Source: Streptacidiphilus sp. 4-A2
Lineage (GTDB): Bacteria > Actinomycetota > Actinomycetes > Streptomycetales > Streptomycetaceae
Length of the DNA: 64,000 bases
Direction: 5' to 3'
Assembly (NCBI GenBank): GCA_014284505.1
Contig: JAAFYY010000001.1
Span: forward strand, 3,782,001-3,846,000
In this document: positions 18,343-27,921 of the stretch, piece after piece
Layout: every line of letters begins with the position of its first letter
Position numbering within the stretch: the first letter of the stretch is position 1
Notes under the pieces: generated by a model
The model's database searches: none
Told to the model about the DNA's origin: nothing
What the model saw: the letters and a program-made list of their open reading frames with translations, nothing else
Translations under genes and position numbers: made by a program

Positions 18343-19942
18343 CTAGTGGGCCGGGGCGGCGACCTCCGCGCCCTCCATGGAGGCCAGCTTCTTCTCCTTG
18401 AGCACCAGGGCGAACACCAGCGCGATGGCGATGAACGGGGTGCCGGCCAGGAACAGGTCGCCCACGGCATGCGCGAACGCGGCCGTGACCGGGCCCTTGA
18501 CCGCAGGCGGGAGGGCATGGATCGCCTGGATGTTGTTGACGTCCAGAGCGCCCACGCTCTTGCCGCCGCCGGTATCCGGGCCAGCTCCTGGGTCATGTAG
18601 TGCGCCATCCGGTGGTCAGCACGGTGCCGAAGATCGCCGTCCCGATGGAGGCGCCGATCTGCCGGAAGAACGTGGCCGAGGCCGTGGCCACACCCATGTC
18701 GCTGAAGTGCACGGAGTTCTGGATCGCGGTCACGATGGTCTGCATGGTCATGCCGAGGCCGGAGCCGAAGATGAAGGCGTACACCGCCACCTGCCAGTAC
18801 GGCGTGGTGTTGGTCAGCCCGCTGAGCAGGAACAGCGAGACGATGATCGCGATCGCCCCGGCGATCGGATAGATCTTGTACTTGCCGGTCTTCACCATGA
18901 TCCGGCCGGAGACGATGGAGGTCGCCATGATCCCGGCGATCGCCGGCAGCATGCCGAGCCCGGACATCATCGCCGACATCCCCTTCACGGCCTGGAGGTA
19001 GAGCGGCAGGTAGATGATGCCGCCGAACATCGCGAAGCCGGCGAAGAAGCCGAAGCCGTTGCCCACCGAGAAGATCTGGTTGCGGAACAGCCGCATCGGC
19101 AGGATCGGCTCGGCGGCACGCTGCTCGATCAGCACGAACGCGAGCACCAGCAGCACCGAGGCGGCCAGCAGCCCCAGGCCCTGCCAGGAGGCCCAGCCGT
19201 AGGAGGTCCCGGCCCAGTTCAGGTAGAGCAGCAGGCTGGTCACCGCGGCGACGATGGTCGTCGCGCCCGCGTAGTCGATGGAGTGCTCACGCCGGCTGAC
19301 CGGGAGCCTGAGCGCGAAGGAGCAGACCACCAGCGCGCCGATGCCGATCGGCAGGTTGATGTAGAAGATCCAGCGCCAGCCGATGCTGTCGGTGAACCAG
19401 CCGCCCAGCAGCGGCCCGGCGACGCTGGCCAGGCCGAAGACCGCGCCCATCAGACCCATGTAGCGCCCGCGCTCACGCGGGGTATCACGTCGCCGATGAT
19501 GGCGAAGGCGAGCGACATCAGCCCGCCGCTCGCCGATGCCCTGGAGCGCGCGGAAGCCGATCAGCTCGCCCATGTTCTGACTGAGCCCGGCCAGCGCGGA
19601 ACCGACCAGGAAGACCACGATGGCGGCCTGGAAGATCACCCGGCGCCCGTAGAGGTCGGAGATCTTGCCCCAGAGCGGAGTGGCCGCGGTGGACGTCAGC
19701 AGGTAGGCGGTCACCACCCAGGAGAGCTTGTCGATGCCGCCGAGCTGGCTGACGATCGTCGGCAGGGCGGTGCCGACGATGCTCTGGTCGAGCGCGGCGA
19801 GCAGCATGCCCGCCATCAGCCCGCCCATCACCACCATGATCTGCTTGTGGCTCAGGTAGCTGGGGCCGTCGGCGGCCCCTTCGGCGCCCGGGGGCGGTTC
19901 GGGGCTGGATTCGGTCGCGTTGTCGACCACGGATTCGGACAT
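18343..19942 (-). CDS. DHA2-type (EmrB/QacA) drug-efflux MFS transporter
   Basis: A 14-helix drug:proton antiporter of about 535 residues. Motif C-type and DHA2 signatures are clear: LDQSIVGTALPTIVSQLGG in helix 1, WGKISDLYGRRVIF in loop 2-3 (motif A), and ASVAGPLLGGWFTDSIGWRW in helix 5 (motif C). Frame changes near 19540 and 19480 compensate one another around the GRALQGIG region; a third near 18595 precedes the last helix, which ends EVAAPAH. It is divergent from a TrmB-type regulator gene, a usual arrangement for regulated drug exporters. Cargo unknown. Confidence 0.9.
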
Positions 19943-20270
19943 GGCGAAGGGCTCCAGGGTGGTTCAGCGTACAGAGCTCGGATTCGAGCGTGGGAACCGT
20001 ATCGTGTGCCACTGACAATCCCGCGAGCGGGGCTAGCCTTACGGCAGGTAAGTCGCGCCGGACGTTCGCACACCCCGCAATGTGATCCGTTCGCGCAGAA
20101 TCGATCACGATTGTGTTGCATGTTCATGCCACGAAAATCGTGCTGCCACCCCTTCCAGTGGTGCTCACCTCCCACGACCTCGGTGAAGTCGCCCGGAACC
20201 GCTGTGTTCACACGAAACCAGCTTCTGGACAGCTCTTGCCAAGCAGGACCTGCGCCACTACGGTTCCTTC
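19943..20270. promoter_or_regulatory. Divergent promoter region of exporter and TrmB gene
   Basis: This 328-bp gap is less GC-rich than the flanks and holds both promoters. CACGAT near 20106 and ATCGTG near 20136 form a spaced inverted pair that could be a regulator site. No small ORF with convincing features was found. Confidence 0.45.
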
Positions 20271-21207
20271 ATGCATACGACGACAGACGCGCAGCGATCT
20301 GGAAGAGCTCGGCCTCACCAACTACGAGGCGCGGGTCTCCTCGCGCTGATCCGCCGCGACGTGTTCACCGCAGCCGAGGTGGCCCGCGAGCGCAGGTACC
20401 CGGCAGCGGGTCTACGACGTCCTGGAGGGCTCACCAGGCGCCAGCTCGCGGTGCTGGCGCCCGGCAAGGTCGCCGGGTACTCCGCGGTCGCACCGGAGAC
20501 CGCGGTCAACCGGCTGATGGAGCAGCAGCGGCGCTCGCTGGGCCGGCTGGAGCGGCTCTCCGACGAGCTCGCCCAGGAGCTGCTGCCGACCTGGGACAGC
20601 GGCCGCACCCACACCGACCCGCTGGACTACGTCGAGGTGCTGCGCGACGCCGCCGACATCAGCGAGCGCTTCAACCGGATCCAGTCCGAGGCCGAGCGGG
20701 AGCTGCTCAGCTTCTCCAGGCCGCCGTGGATCAACCCGCCCGCCGAGAACCTCGCCGGGATCGAGGCCTCGGCCCGGCTGCACGCGGCCGGGCGCACCGT
20801 GCGCTCGCTCTACACACGCACGACGTGCTGGAGGACAGCGAGGTGCTGGCCGTGGTGCGGCGCTTCGTGGAGGTCGGCGAGGAGATCAGGATCGCCGAGA
20901 GCCTGCCGCTGAAGCTGGTGATCGCGGACGGCTCGACCGTGCTCTGCGACATGCCGGACCCGGTGGCCAGGACCGGGGCGACCACCTCGCTGGTGATCCG
21001 CCACCCTCGCTGGCCGAGGCGCTGCGGCTGGCCTTCCACGCGGTCTGGGACGACTCGCCCACCCTGGAGGAGGCACTGAAGCAGCGCGAGCAGCAGGAGC
21101 AGGAGGCCGCGGAAGCCGCGGAGGCGGCTGGGGCCGGGGCCGCCGAAGCCACCGCGTCCGTGGGGACGGGAGCCGCCGCCCAGCCGCAGCCGGGGGTTGC
21201 CGGCTGA
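20271..21207 (+). CDS. TrmB-family transcriptional regulator (several frame breaks)
   Basis: The N-terminal winged helix of TrmB is readable across frames: LEELGLTNYEARV, ALIRRDVFTAAEVARE, then RVYDVLEG and a short wing (about residues 10-75). The sugar/ligand-sensing style C-terminal domain continues as AVAPETAVNRLMEQQRRSLGRLERL and AESLPLKLVIADGSTVLCDMPDP. The tail is Gln/Glu/Ala-rich (EEALKQREQQEQEAAEAAEAA), probably helical, and ends QPGVAG. Breaks occur near 20297, 20340, 20400, 20815 and 21000. ATG 20271 is the only sensible start. Divergent orientation suggests it controls the neighbouring drug exporter. Confidence 0.8.
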
Positions 21208-21256
21208 CCCGGCCGCCCGCGCGCCCCGCCGCGCTCCGGTACGCCCCGGGCTCAGC

Positions 21257-22959
21257 TCAGGTGCGCTCCGTCCGGTGCTCGTCGCGCAGCACCCGCCGCA
21301 GCACCTTGCCCAGCAGATTGCGGGCAGCGGATCCACCCGGAACTCCACGATCTTGGGGACCTTGTACGCGGCCAGCCGCTCGGTGTAGCCGATCAGCGCG
21401 CGCTCGGACAGCCCGCAGCCCTCGCGGACGATCACGCACGCCTTGACGGTCTCGCCCCGGTAGGGGTCGGGAACCCCGACGACGGCCGCGTCCGCGACCG
21501 AGGGATGCGCCAGCAGCACCTCCTCGATCTCGGTGGGGAACACCGAGAATCCGCTGGCGATGATCACATCGCGCTTGCGGTCGATGACGGTGACAAAGCC
21601 GTCCGGGCTCATCACCGCGATGTCCCCGGTGTGCAGCCAGCCGTCGTGCAGCATCAGGGCGCTGTCCTCGCGCTCGTGCCAGTACCCGGCGAACACCTGC
21701 GGTCCGCGGACCAGCAGCTCCCCGGCCGCGCCCGGGGCTGCTCACGGGTGGGGTCCTCCTCGTCGACCACCGCACGTCGGTACCGGGCAGCGGGATGCCC
21801 ACGGTGCCCGGGCGGGCATTGGCGTTGAGCGGGTTGGCGAGGACCACCGGGGAGGCCTCGGACAGCCCGTAGCCCTCCACCAGCCGGGCGCCGGTCAGCT
21901 CCTGGAAGGCGTCGACCGTCTCCGGCTCCAGCCGCATCGCCCCGGATATGCAGTACCGGACCGAGCGCAGCCCGCGCAGCCGGGCCCGGCCCTCGCGCAT
22001 CAGCGCCTGGTACATCGGCGGGACCCCGGGGAACAGCGTCGGGTGGTGCCGCCGCAGCTGCCCGACCACCAGGTCCGGCTCGAAGGCGGCAGCAGCACGG
22101 TCCGCGCCCCGGCCAGTGAGGCGACGGTCAGGCACATGGTCATCCCGTACACATGGAACATGGGCAGGCAGGCCAGCATGGTCTCCCGTCCCTGGCGCAG
22201 CCCCGGGTACCAGGCGCGGACCTGGTAGGCGTTGGCGACCAGGTTGCGGTGGGTGAGCATGGCGCCCTTGGGGGTGCCGGTGGTGCCCCGGTGTACTGGA
22301 GCACGGCGACGGCGGTGCGCGGGCTGACCGGTCCCATGCCCTCGGCGGTGGCCCGGCGGCCCCGGGCGACCTGGGCGAAGGGCACCGAGGCCGCGCCCGG
22401 CGGCAGGCCCGGCGCGAGCCTGGCCCGCTGCGCCCGGGAGCGGGCCAGCGGCAGCCGCAGCAGCAGCCGGGAGCGCAGCGGCAGCGCGTCCGCGAGCGCG
22501 GTGGTGACCACCTGCCGCAGGGCGGTGCGCTCCCGCACCGCGTCGACGGTGGGGAAGGCGCCCTGGTGGACCACCGCCAGCACCGCGCCGGAGTCGGCCA
22601 GCTGGTGGGCCAGCTCGGTCCCGGTGTAGAGCGGGTTGGTCGGCACCACCACCGCGCCCAGGCGCAGCACCGCGTAGAAGGCGACGACGTACTGCGGGCA
22701 GTTCGGCAGCACCAGCGCCACCCGGTCGCCCCGGGCGACCCCGAGCGCCGCGAGCCCGCCGGCGAACCGGTCCACCTGGGCGCGCAGCGCGCGGTAGCCT
22801 GGTGCGGCGGCCGAAGAACACCAGCGCCGTCCTGCGGCCGTGCTGCTGGGCCGCCTCGTCCAGCAGGCCGGTCACCGGGATATTGGGGATGCTGATCTTG
22901 TGCGGGACCCCGGCCGCGTAGAAGCGGTGCCAGGCGCGCCCGGACTTGTCGGTGCTCAC
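21257..22959 (-). CDS. Long-chain fatty-acid-CoA ligase-like AMP-forming enzyme (many frame breaks)
   Basis: An ANL-superfamily acyl-CoA synthetase of about 560 residues. GTG 22959 (VSTDKSGRAWHRFYAAGVP) has GGAGGGGG upstream. The P-loop TGGTTGTPKGAMLTHRN (motif A3) spans a break near 22300. GYGLSEASPVVL (A5), HTGDIAVMSPDGFVTVIDRKRD (A7-A8) and the A10 Lys region (PAICWARC, correct NLLGKVLRR) are each recoverable. Five or six frame changes occur, near 22800, 22300, 22100, 21760 and 21325. It activates fatty or aromatic acids with ATP and CoA. It does not sit in an obvious operon; the acyl-CoA dehydrogenase operon begins 3.8 kb to the right. Confidence 0.88.
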
Positions 22960-23126
22960 CGTCGGTTCGCCCCCTCCACGATCCCGGAGCGGCTCGGACG
23001 CGCGGCTGCTGACGTCCGGTCTCACAGGTGTGCAAGATCGTGGCAGTGCGCTCCGGGTCTGTCCAGAGGGCGGAGGGGGAACAGCGGTGAAGGATGGGTG
23101 CCGGGCGCGCGATCGGTGCCGGCTGC

Positions 23127-23880
23127 TCAGTACCAGCTGTTGGCCTGCCAGAACTGCCAGGCCGCGTTCGGGCTGCCGTAACGGGAGTCCATGTAGTTCA
23201 GCGCCCACTTGATCTGGGTCGCCGGGTTGGTCCGCCAGTCGGAGCCCGCGGAGGCCATCTTCGAGGCGGGCAGCGCCTGACCCAGACCGTAGGAGCCGGA
23301 GGAGGGGTTGACCGCGGTGACGTTCCAGCTGCTCTCGTGCGAAATGATCTGGTCGAAGGAGGCGAGCTGGTCGGCCGGGACCAGCTGGGCGGCTATCTGC
23401 TGCGGGCTGCCGGACGGCGCGGCGGGCTGCGGGGCCGCTGCGGGCTTCCTGGCGGCCGCCTGCCTGGCCTGCGCGGCCTTCCTGGCGTCGGCTGCCTTCT
23501 TCGCCTCGGCGGCCTTGGCGGCCTCGGCCTTCCTGGCGGCCTGGGCCTGGGCGTCGGCCTTGGCGGCGGCGGCCTTCTTCGCGGCGTCGGCCTTGGTGGC
23601 GGCGTCCGTGGTGATGATCTGGGCGGCCACCTTGTCGCGGCGGTCGCCGGGGTCTGCGCCTTGGCGACGGCGGCCGACATCCGCTGGAACTGGGCCCACG
23701 CGCGTCGGACTGGGCTCCGGCCTGGGCGACCGCGGGCGGGCGGCGGGCGGCGCTGGTGGTGGTCGCCGCGTCCGCGGCCCCGGAGGAGTCGATGGCGAAG
23801 GTACCGACAATCGCGAGACCGGCGACAGCGGCCATGGCGGCGGCGGTGCTCTTGCGCACACGCAGGGCGGAAGCGGACAT
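23127..23880 (-). CDS. Secreted transglycosylase-like cell-wall protein (frame breaks)
   Basis: Starts MSASALRVRKSTAAAMAAVAG, a signal peptide with basic n-region and hydrophobic core. A long Ala/Lys helical segment follows (KADAAKKAAAAKADAQ and more, about 60 residues), likely a coiled coil or wall-spanning stalk. The C-terminal lysozyme-like domain reads SHESSWNVTAVNPSSGSYG and ends AWQFWQANSWY, the pattern of small Streptomyces transglycosylases related to resuscitation-promoting factors and phage muramidases. The Glu of SHESSWN is the probable catalytic acid. Frames change near 23700 and 23645. It probably cuts or remodels peptidoglycan outside the cell. Confidence 0.87.
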
Positions 23881-23927
23881 GGGAGAAACCTCAATCAGTC
23901 GGCTCGGCGGCCGACCGGCTGGATCCC

Positions 23928-23950
23928 GTGCTGCGGGACAGGTGCAGCAC
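23928..23950 (-). promoter_or_regulatory. Leader hairpin of the transglycosylase gene
   Basis: In the 5' leader a 7-bp stem GTGCTGC/GCAGCAC encloses a 9-nt loop, 48 bp before the ATG. I looked for a ydaO/c-di-AMP riboswitch, common before such genes, and did not see its conserved core. The remaining gap to 24360 shows no gene. Confidence 0.4.
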
Positions 23951-24360
23951 GGAGCCGGTCAGGCGCTGGGGACTCCGCCATTGTTAGGCCGGTCAGCGAG
24001 CTCCAAAGGCCTCCGCTACTACCGCGGTCCGTACTGGAACACCGTTCGCCAGGGCCGCGAAAGGGCGCGCGTTACCCGCCCGCCGACCGGGCAAACCCTG
24101 GGCGCGAAGTTCTTGCGACAAACTCGTCCGACGACTGTGAGCTGCGGATAAGCGCCGGTGGCGGCCGGACGCGGGCCTGCCGGGGGCGGGTCGGCGGGTG
24201 GCCGGGCGGGGTGGTTGAAACTTCCAGCAGACACCGTCAGTGGATCAACTACCGAGCCTCGTGGACGCCGTTCCCCCTGTGTCGGGCCTCACTCCGCACA
24301 CCCCTGCGGCCCCCGTCGACGGCCGCGTCCCCACCCTTCGTCAGCCCCCGGGAACGGGTA

Positions 24361-24406
24361 CGGCCCGGCTTTCGGTCCAGGACGTCCTGGACCGAAAGCC
24401 GGGCCG
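24361..24406. terminator. 46-bp perfect palindrome downstream of the LapA-type gene
   Basis: Two perfect 23-bp arms meet without a spacer at 24383/24384 (centre GGAC|GTCC). It begins 27 bp after the minus-strand stop at 24433, so it should act as a terminator hairpin with a tiny loop. There is no T-tract. Confidence 0.8.
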
Positions 24407-24432
24407 AAGGGACCGGTGACCTCGGGCGGGGG

Positions 24433-24675
24433 CTAGCCCCGGCCGCGATAGCGCCGCAGCGCCCAGCCGAGCAGCATCCCGGCGCCCAGCATCACCAGCA
24501 GCACCAGCCACAGCGGTGCGGACACCACTGATCCCCAGAGGTGGATGCGCACCGAGGCGGTGTTCATCAGGATGAACCAGACGGCCAGGACCGCGACGAC
24601 CGCGATCACGACCATCCGCGCGCTCACTGTCACGCCGCTACTTGCGCGGGGCGGGGGCGCCACTTTCTTGGCCAT
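24433..24675 (-). CDS. LapA-domain (DUF1049) small membrane protein
   Basis: An intact 80-residue protein with two transmembrane segments: VVIAVVAVLAVWFILMNT and LVLLVMLGAGMLLGWALRR, ending in a short basic tail RYRGRG. NTASVRIHLWGSVVSAPLWL between the helices is the characteristic LapA/YrvD loop. The family is membrane-bound and of poorly known function; in E. coli LapA works with LapB in envelope homeostasis, but no LapB-like gene is present here. The start ATG 24675 is the first in frame. It ends shortly before a long palindromic terminator. Confidence 0.85.
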   Translation of the reverse strand: MAKKVAPPPRASSGVTVSARMVVIAVVAVLAVWFILMNTASVRIHLWGSVVSAPLWLVLLVMLGAGMLLGWALRRYRGRG

Positions 24676-24678
24676 GCT

Positions 24679-25202
24679 TCATTCTGTGCCAGCACCACCG
24701 CGCCCGCCTGCCCAGAGACGGCTGGGACGGGCACCGGCAGGCCGGGGGGGGCGGCGCCCGGGCTCAGACCTGTCGGCCAGCCGGGCGGTCACCATCAGCA
24801 GGGCCACCACGCCCTCGCGGTCGTCCGCCTGGAGCGGTTCGAGCAGCTGCCGCTGCACGTCGTCGACCCCGCCGCGGACCTGGCCCAGCAGCTCCGCCCC
24901 GGCCGGGGAGAGCGCCAGCAGGTTGCGCCGGCCGTCGGCCGGGTCGCGCCGGCGCAGCACCAGACCGCGCCGCACCAGCCGGCTGATCAGCTCGGCCATG
25001 GTCGCCTTGTCCAGCGATGCCCGCTCCCCACCGTGCGCTGGTCGATGCCCGGCTCCTCGCCAGGGCGTCCAGCACCGCGAACTGAGGAGCGGTCAGCTCC
25101 CGGGGACGAGCTCGGTCCACAGCCGGGTGTGGACCTGCTGCGCGACCCGGATCAGGTAGCCGACCACCGGGGCGCGTCCAGGATCGGACGCGACTCCTGC
25201 AT
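24679..25202 (-). CDS. MarR-family regulator, downstream one of a tandem pair
   Basis: A winged-helix MarR protein. Frames join as YLIRVAQQVHTRLWTELV, RELTAPQFAVLDALAR, DQRTVGERASLDKATMAE and LVRRGLVLRRRDPADGRR, the last being the wing with the family DPxDGR motif. The C-terminal helix (DVQRQLLEPLQADDREGVV) is followed by a Pro/Arg-rich tail ending GGAGTE. Breaks occur near 25170, 25110 and 25020. ATG 25202 (MQESRPILDAP) has GGAG upstream but lies inside the preceding MarR frame; restoring one C in the run at 25170 would fuse the two into one chain. MarR proteins sense phenolics and antibiotics. Confidence 0.8.
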
Positions 25203-25638
25203 GGTCTCCAGCGCCAGCGGGTCTATCCGCGCCAGGCTGCCGAGGCTCGCCATCAGCGACACCCGCTGCGTCTCGTCCAGCGGCTCCAGCAGCTGCTGCT
25301 GGACTGGCCCCCGCGGGGACACGTACTGGAGCAGCTGGCCCCGGCCGGGGAGGGTCAGCAGCTTGCGCCGACCGTCGGCCGGGTCGCGTCTGCGCAGCAC
25401 CAGGCCGCGCCGCACCAGCCGACCACCATTTCCGCCATCGTCGCCTTGTCCAGCGATGCCGTTCGCCCACCGTGCGCTGGTCGGCGCCGGGCTCGATGGC
25501 AAGGGCCACCAGCGCGGCATACTGCGGAGCGGTCAGCTCGGTTCCGACGTGCTCGGTCCACAGGCGCGTATGCACCTGTTGTGCGATCCGGATCAACTGT
25601 CCCGGCGACTGGGAGAGGCGGAGTGGCACACCCGTCAT
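25152..25638 (-). CDS. MarR-family regulator, upstream one of a tandem pair
   Basis: Closely related to the MarR that follows it: QLIRIAQQVHTRLWTEHVG, TELTAPQYAALVALAIEPG, TASLDKATMAEMV and LVRRGLVLRRRDPADGRR recur with few changes, so the two arose by duplication. The start MTGVPLRLSQ at 25638 has a very good RBS (GGGGGAG, 6 nt upstream). Frames change near 25455 and 25425. As written, the frame ends at 25152, 51 nt inside the next MarR; with one base restored it reads on without a stop. So this is either a coupled tandem pair or the first half of a two-domain MarR. Confidence 0.8.
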
Positions 25639-25915
25639 ATCGATCTCCCCCAGCATCATGAACCGTCTGTCTGAGCCCTCTAGCTGCCCTTGCGGGAGGG
25701 ATGGCACGGCAGTGGGCGGGCGCCGCCGCTGCCTGCGTGCCCTGTGGGAGGCCGCGCACGCGGGGATTTGTCGCCGAGCAGCCGTCGGCTGCTGGCGCAC
25801 TATACAAAGTGCCGGGTTCAACTAGATACGTCGTTGCGACCTGCATCCCAATCGTGATCCTGGCGGACCGACTGGCGATTCGTCACTGCGTTCGCTTGTC
25901 GCTCACAGCTCTCTT

Positions 25916-26736
25916 TCAGGAATCGGAGAGTCCGCGCAGCAGCAGGTCAGCAAAAGTCTGGCCAATGAATTCGGCTGTCAGTTCGCCATCGGCGTGGTAC
26001 CAGCTGCCGAGATGATGTACGCCACCGAAGAACTGATGAGCGACCAGGTCAGCGGACACATCCGAACGGAGTGACCCTTCCGCCTGCCCTTGTTCGATCA
26101 GCGTACGGAAGCGTTCATGGAAGCGGCGACGGTCCCGCGAACAACCGCGAGCCGTTCGGGCGGGAGCATGTGCATCGAGCGCCAGGACACCATGGCGTCG
26201 TCCAGGTGTTCGATCGTGCTCACCACCACATCCGCGGCGGCGGCATGCAGCCGCTCCCGGACCGGCCGCCGGACGTCGTCGGCTATGGCCGCCAGCCTGG
26301 CCGACTGGAGCGCCAGCAGCCTGGCGTAGATCTGCTGCAGCAGGTCGTCCTTGGAGCTGAAGTAGTGGTACATCGCGCCCTTGGTGACCCGGCGGCCTCG
26401 ACGATCTCCTGCACCGAGGTCAGCGCGAACCCGCGCTCCGCGAACAGCCTGCTGGCGGCGGCGAGCAGCCGCTCCGCGACCGGGACGGCCGGGACGACCG
26501 CACTGCCCGCGACGGCTCGGCCCTGCCGCCGCCGGCCTCCCTGCGCGCTGCTGCCGCCACCTGCGTCCTCACTCCCTGCGAGGCTCCCTACGAGCCTTCC
26601 ACCGCACCCCGGACCGCCACCGGGCCTGCCCCGGCTCTCCGCGGAGCACCCGCCGCGGACCGGCGGCGCTCCGGCGGCCGGGCCAACCGTACGGCCCAGC
26701 CTGCGAACGTGTGTCGGAGTCCACTCTAGCCGACAT
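25916..26736 (-). CDS. TetR-family regulator of the acyl-CoA dehydrogenase operon
   Basis: The HTH reads ERLLAAASRLFAERGFALTSVQEIVEAAG, then TKGAMYHYFSSKDDLLQQIYARL after a break near 26393. The ligand domain continues with VVVSTIEHLDDAMVSWRSMHM and, after a second break near 26100, VHHLGSWYHADGELTAEFIG. It ends LLLRGLSDS. The first ATG (26736, MSARVDSDTRSQ) abuts the operator and would give an 85-residue basic extension; a later GTG near 26563 is equally possible. It is divergent from the phosphotransferase/acyl-CoA dehydrogenase/SDR genes and shares an operator with them, so it very probably represses this fatty-acid-oxidation-like operon and itself. The ligand is likely an acyl-CoA (inference). 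Confidence 0.85.
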
Positions 26737-26752
26737 TACCTACTAGTCGGTA
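26737..26752. promoter_or_regulatory. TetR operator between divergent regulator and lipid operon
   Basis: TACCTACTAGTCGGTA is an imperfect 16-bp palindrome (one mismatched pair). The ACC-N6-GGT pattern around a central CTAG is typical of TetR repressors that control acyl-CoA dehydrogenase operons. It touches the upstream ATG of the TetR gene and lies 64 bp before the phosphotransferase ATG. Confidence 0.8.
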
Positions 26753-26816
26753 TGGTGGCGCGAAGGGCCGCGCCACCACCCGTGACGCCCGCCCCGTCCA
26801 TGCTCAGGAGGTCTGC

Positions 26817-27921
26817 ATGCCCCAGCACAGCGGGTCCGGAAGCACCGGGTCCGGGAACGCCAGGTCCTGGGACACCGGCGCCGGGGACGCCGGTGCCCAG
26901 CACCCGCCCGGCCTCGACCTGGACCGGCTGCGGGACCACCTCGACCGCACCCGCCCCGGCCTGGTCCAGGGACCACTGGCGGCCGAGCTGATCTCCGGCG
27001 GCAAGTCCAACCTGACCTACCGGCTGCACGACTCGGCGCACCGCTGGGTGGTGCGCCGCCCCCCGCTCGGGCATGTCCTGGCCACCGCGCACGACATGTC
27101 CCGGGAGCACCGGGTGATCTCGGCGCTGGCCGGCACCGCCGTACCGGTGCCCGGAGTGCACCTGCTCTGCACCGACCCCGAGGTGCTCGGCGCGCCGTTC
27201 TATCTGATGGACGAGGTCCAGGGCCATGTCTACCGCGACGCCGGGGACGTGGCCGGACTGGGCCGCGAGCGCGCCCGCGCCATCTCCTTCCGGCTGATGG
27301 ACGTCCTCGCCGAGCTGCACGGAATCGACCCGGCGGACGTCGGCCTCGACGGCTTCGGCCGCCCCGAGGGCTACCTGCAACGTCAGCTCGACCGCTGGCT
27401 GCGGCAGTTCGAGGCCTCCCGGAGCCGGGAGATCAAGGGCATGGCCGAGCTCCAGCAGCGGCTGGCCGGCCATCTGCCGCAGACCCAGCGGCACACCGTC
27501 GTCCACGGCGACTACCGGCTGGACAACGCCATCATCGCGGGGACGACAGCGTGGCCGCCGTCCTGGACTGGGAGATGGCCACCCTGGGCGACCCGCTCGC
27601 CGACGTGCCTGCTGAAGGTCTACTGGGAAATCGCTGGGAACATCCGGGAAACCCGGTCGCCCAGGCAGTCAGCCCGGGCCGGATTCCCGGGCATGGACGA
27701 ACTGGCCGAACGCTACGCCGAGCGCACCGGCCTGGATCTCTCCCCGCTGCCCTGGTACACGGCCTTCGCCGGATTCAAGCTCGCGGTCATCTCCGAGGGC
27801 ATCCACTTCCGCTACAGCCAGGGCAAGACGTGGGCGACGGCTTCGCCCACATCGGCGGGCTGGTCCCGCTGCTGGTCGGCGCCTCCTGGACACCCTGCTC
27901 ACGCTGGAGGGCGACAACTGA
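26817..27921 (+). CDS. APH/ACAD10-type phosphotransferase (frame breaks)
   Basis: An aminoglycoside-phosphotransferase-fold kinase of the ACAD10/11 type, about 365 residues. After a Gly/Ser/Thr repeat-like leader, the N-lobe reads [14 protein letters not shown]. The catalytic loop is [13 protein letters not shown] and, after a break near 27540, the metal-binding [16 protein letters not shown]. Further breaks lie near 27610 and 27830. It ends LTLEGDN, its TGA overlapping the next ATG (TGATG). In mammals the related domain phosphorylates 4-hydroxyacids so that the partner dehydrogenase can process them; the coupled acyl-CoA dehydrogenase here fits that pairing. ATG 26817 follows AGGAGG. Confidence 0.87.

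Noticed and set aside
18377..21079. 900-codon open frame on the plus strand
   Set aside because: Antisense to the drug exporter for most of its length; only its last part coincides with the TrmB gene's true frame.
23881..24360. c-di-AMP (ydaO) riboswitch in the transglycosylase leader
   Set aside because: The conserved core of that riboswitch could not be found; only a simple hairpin is visible.
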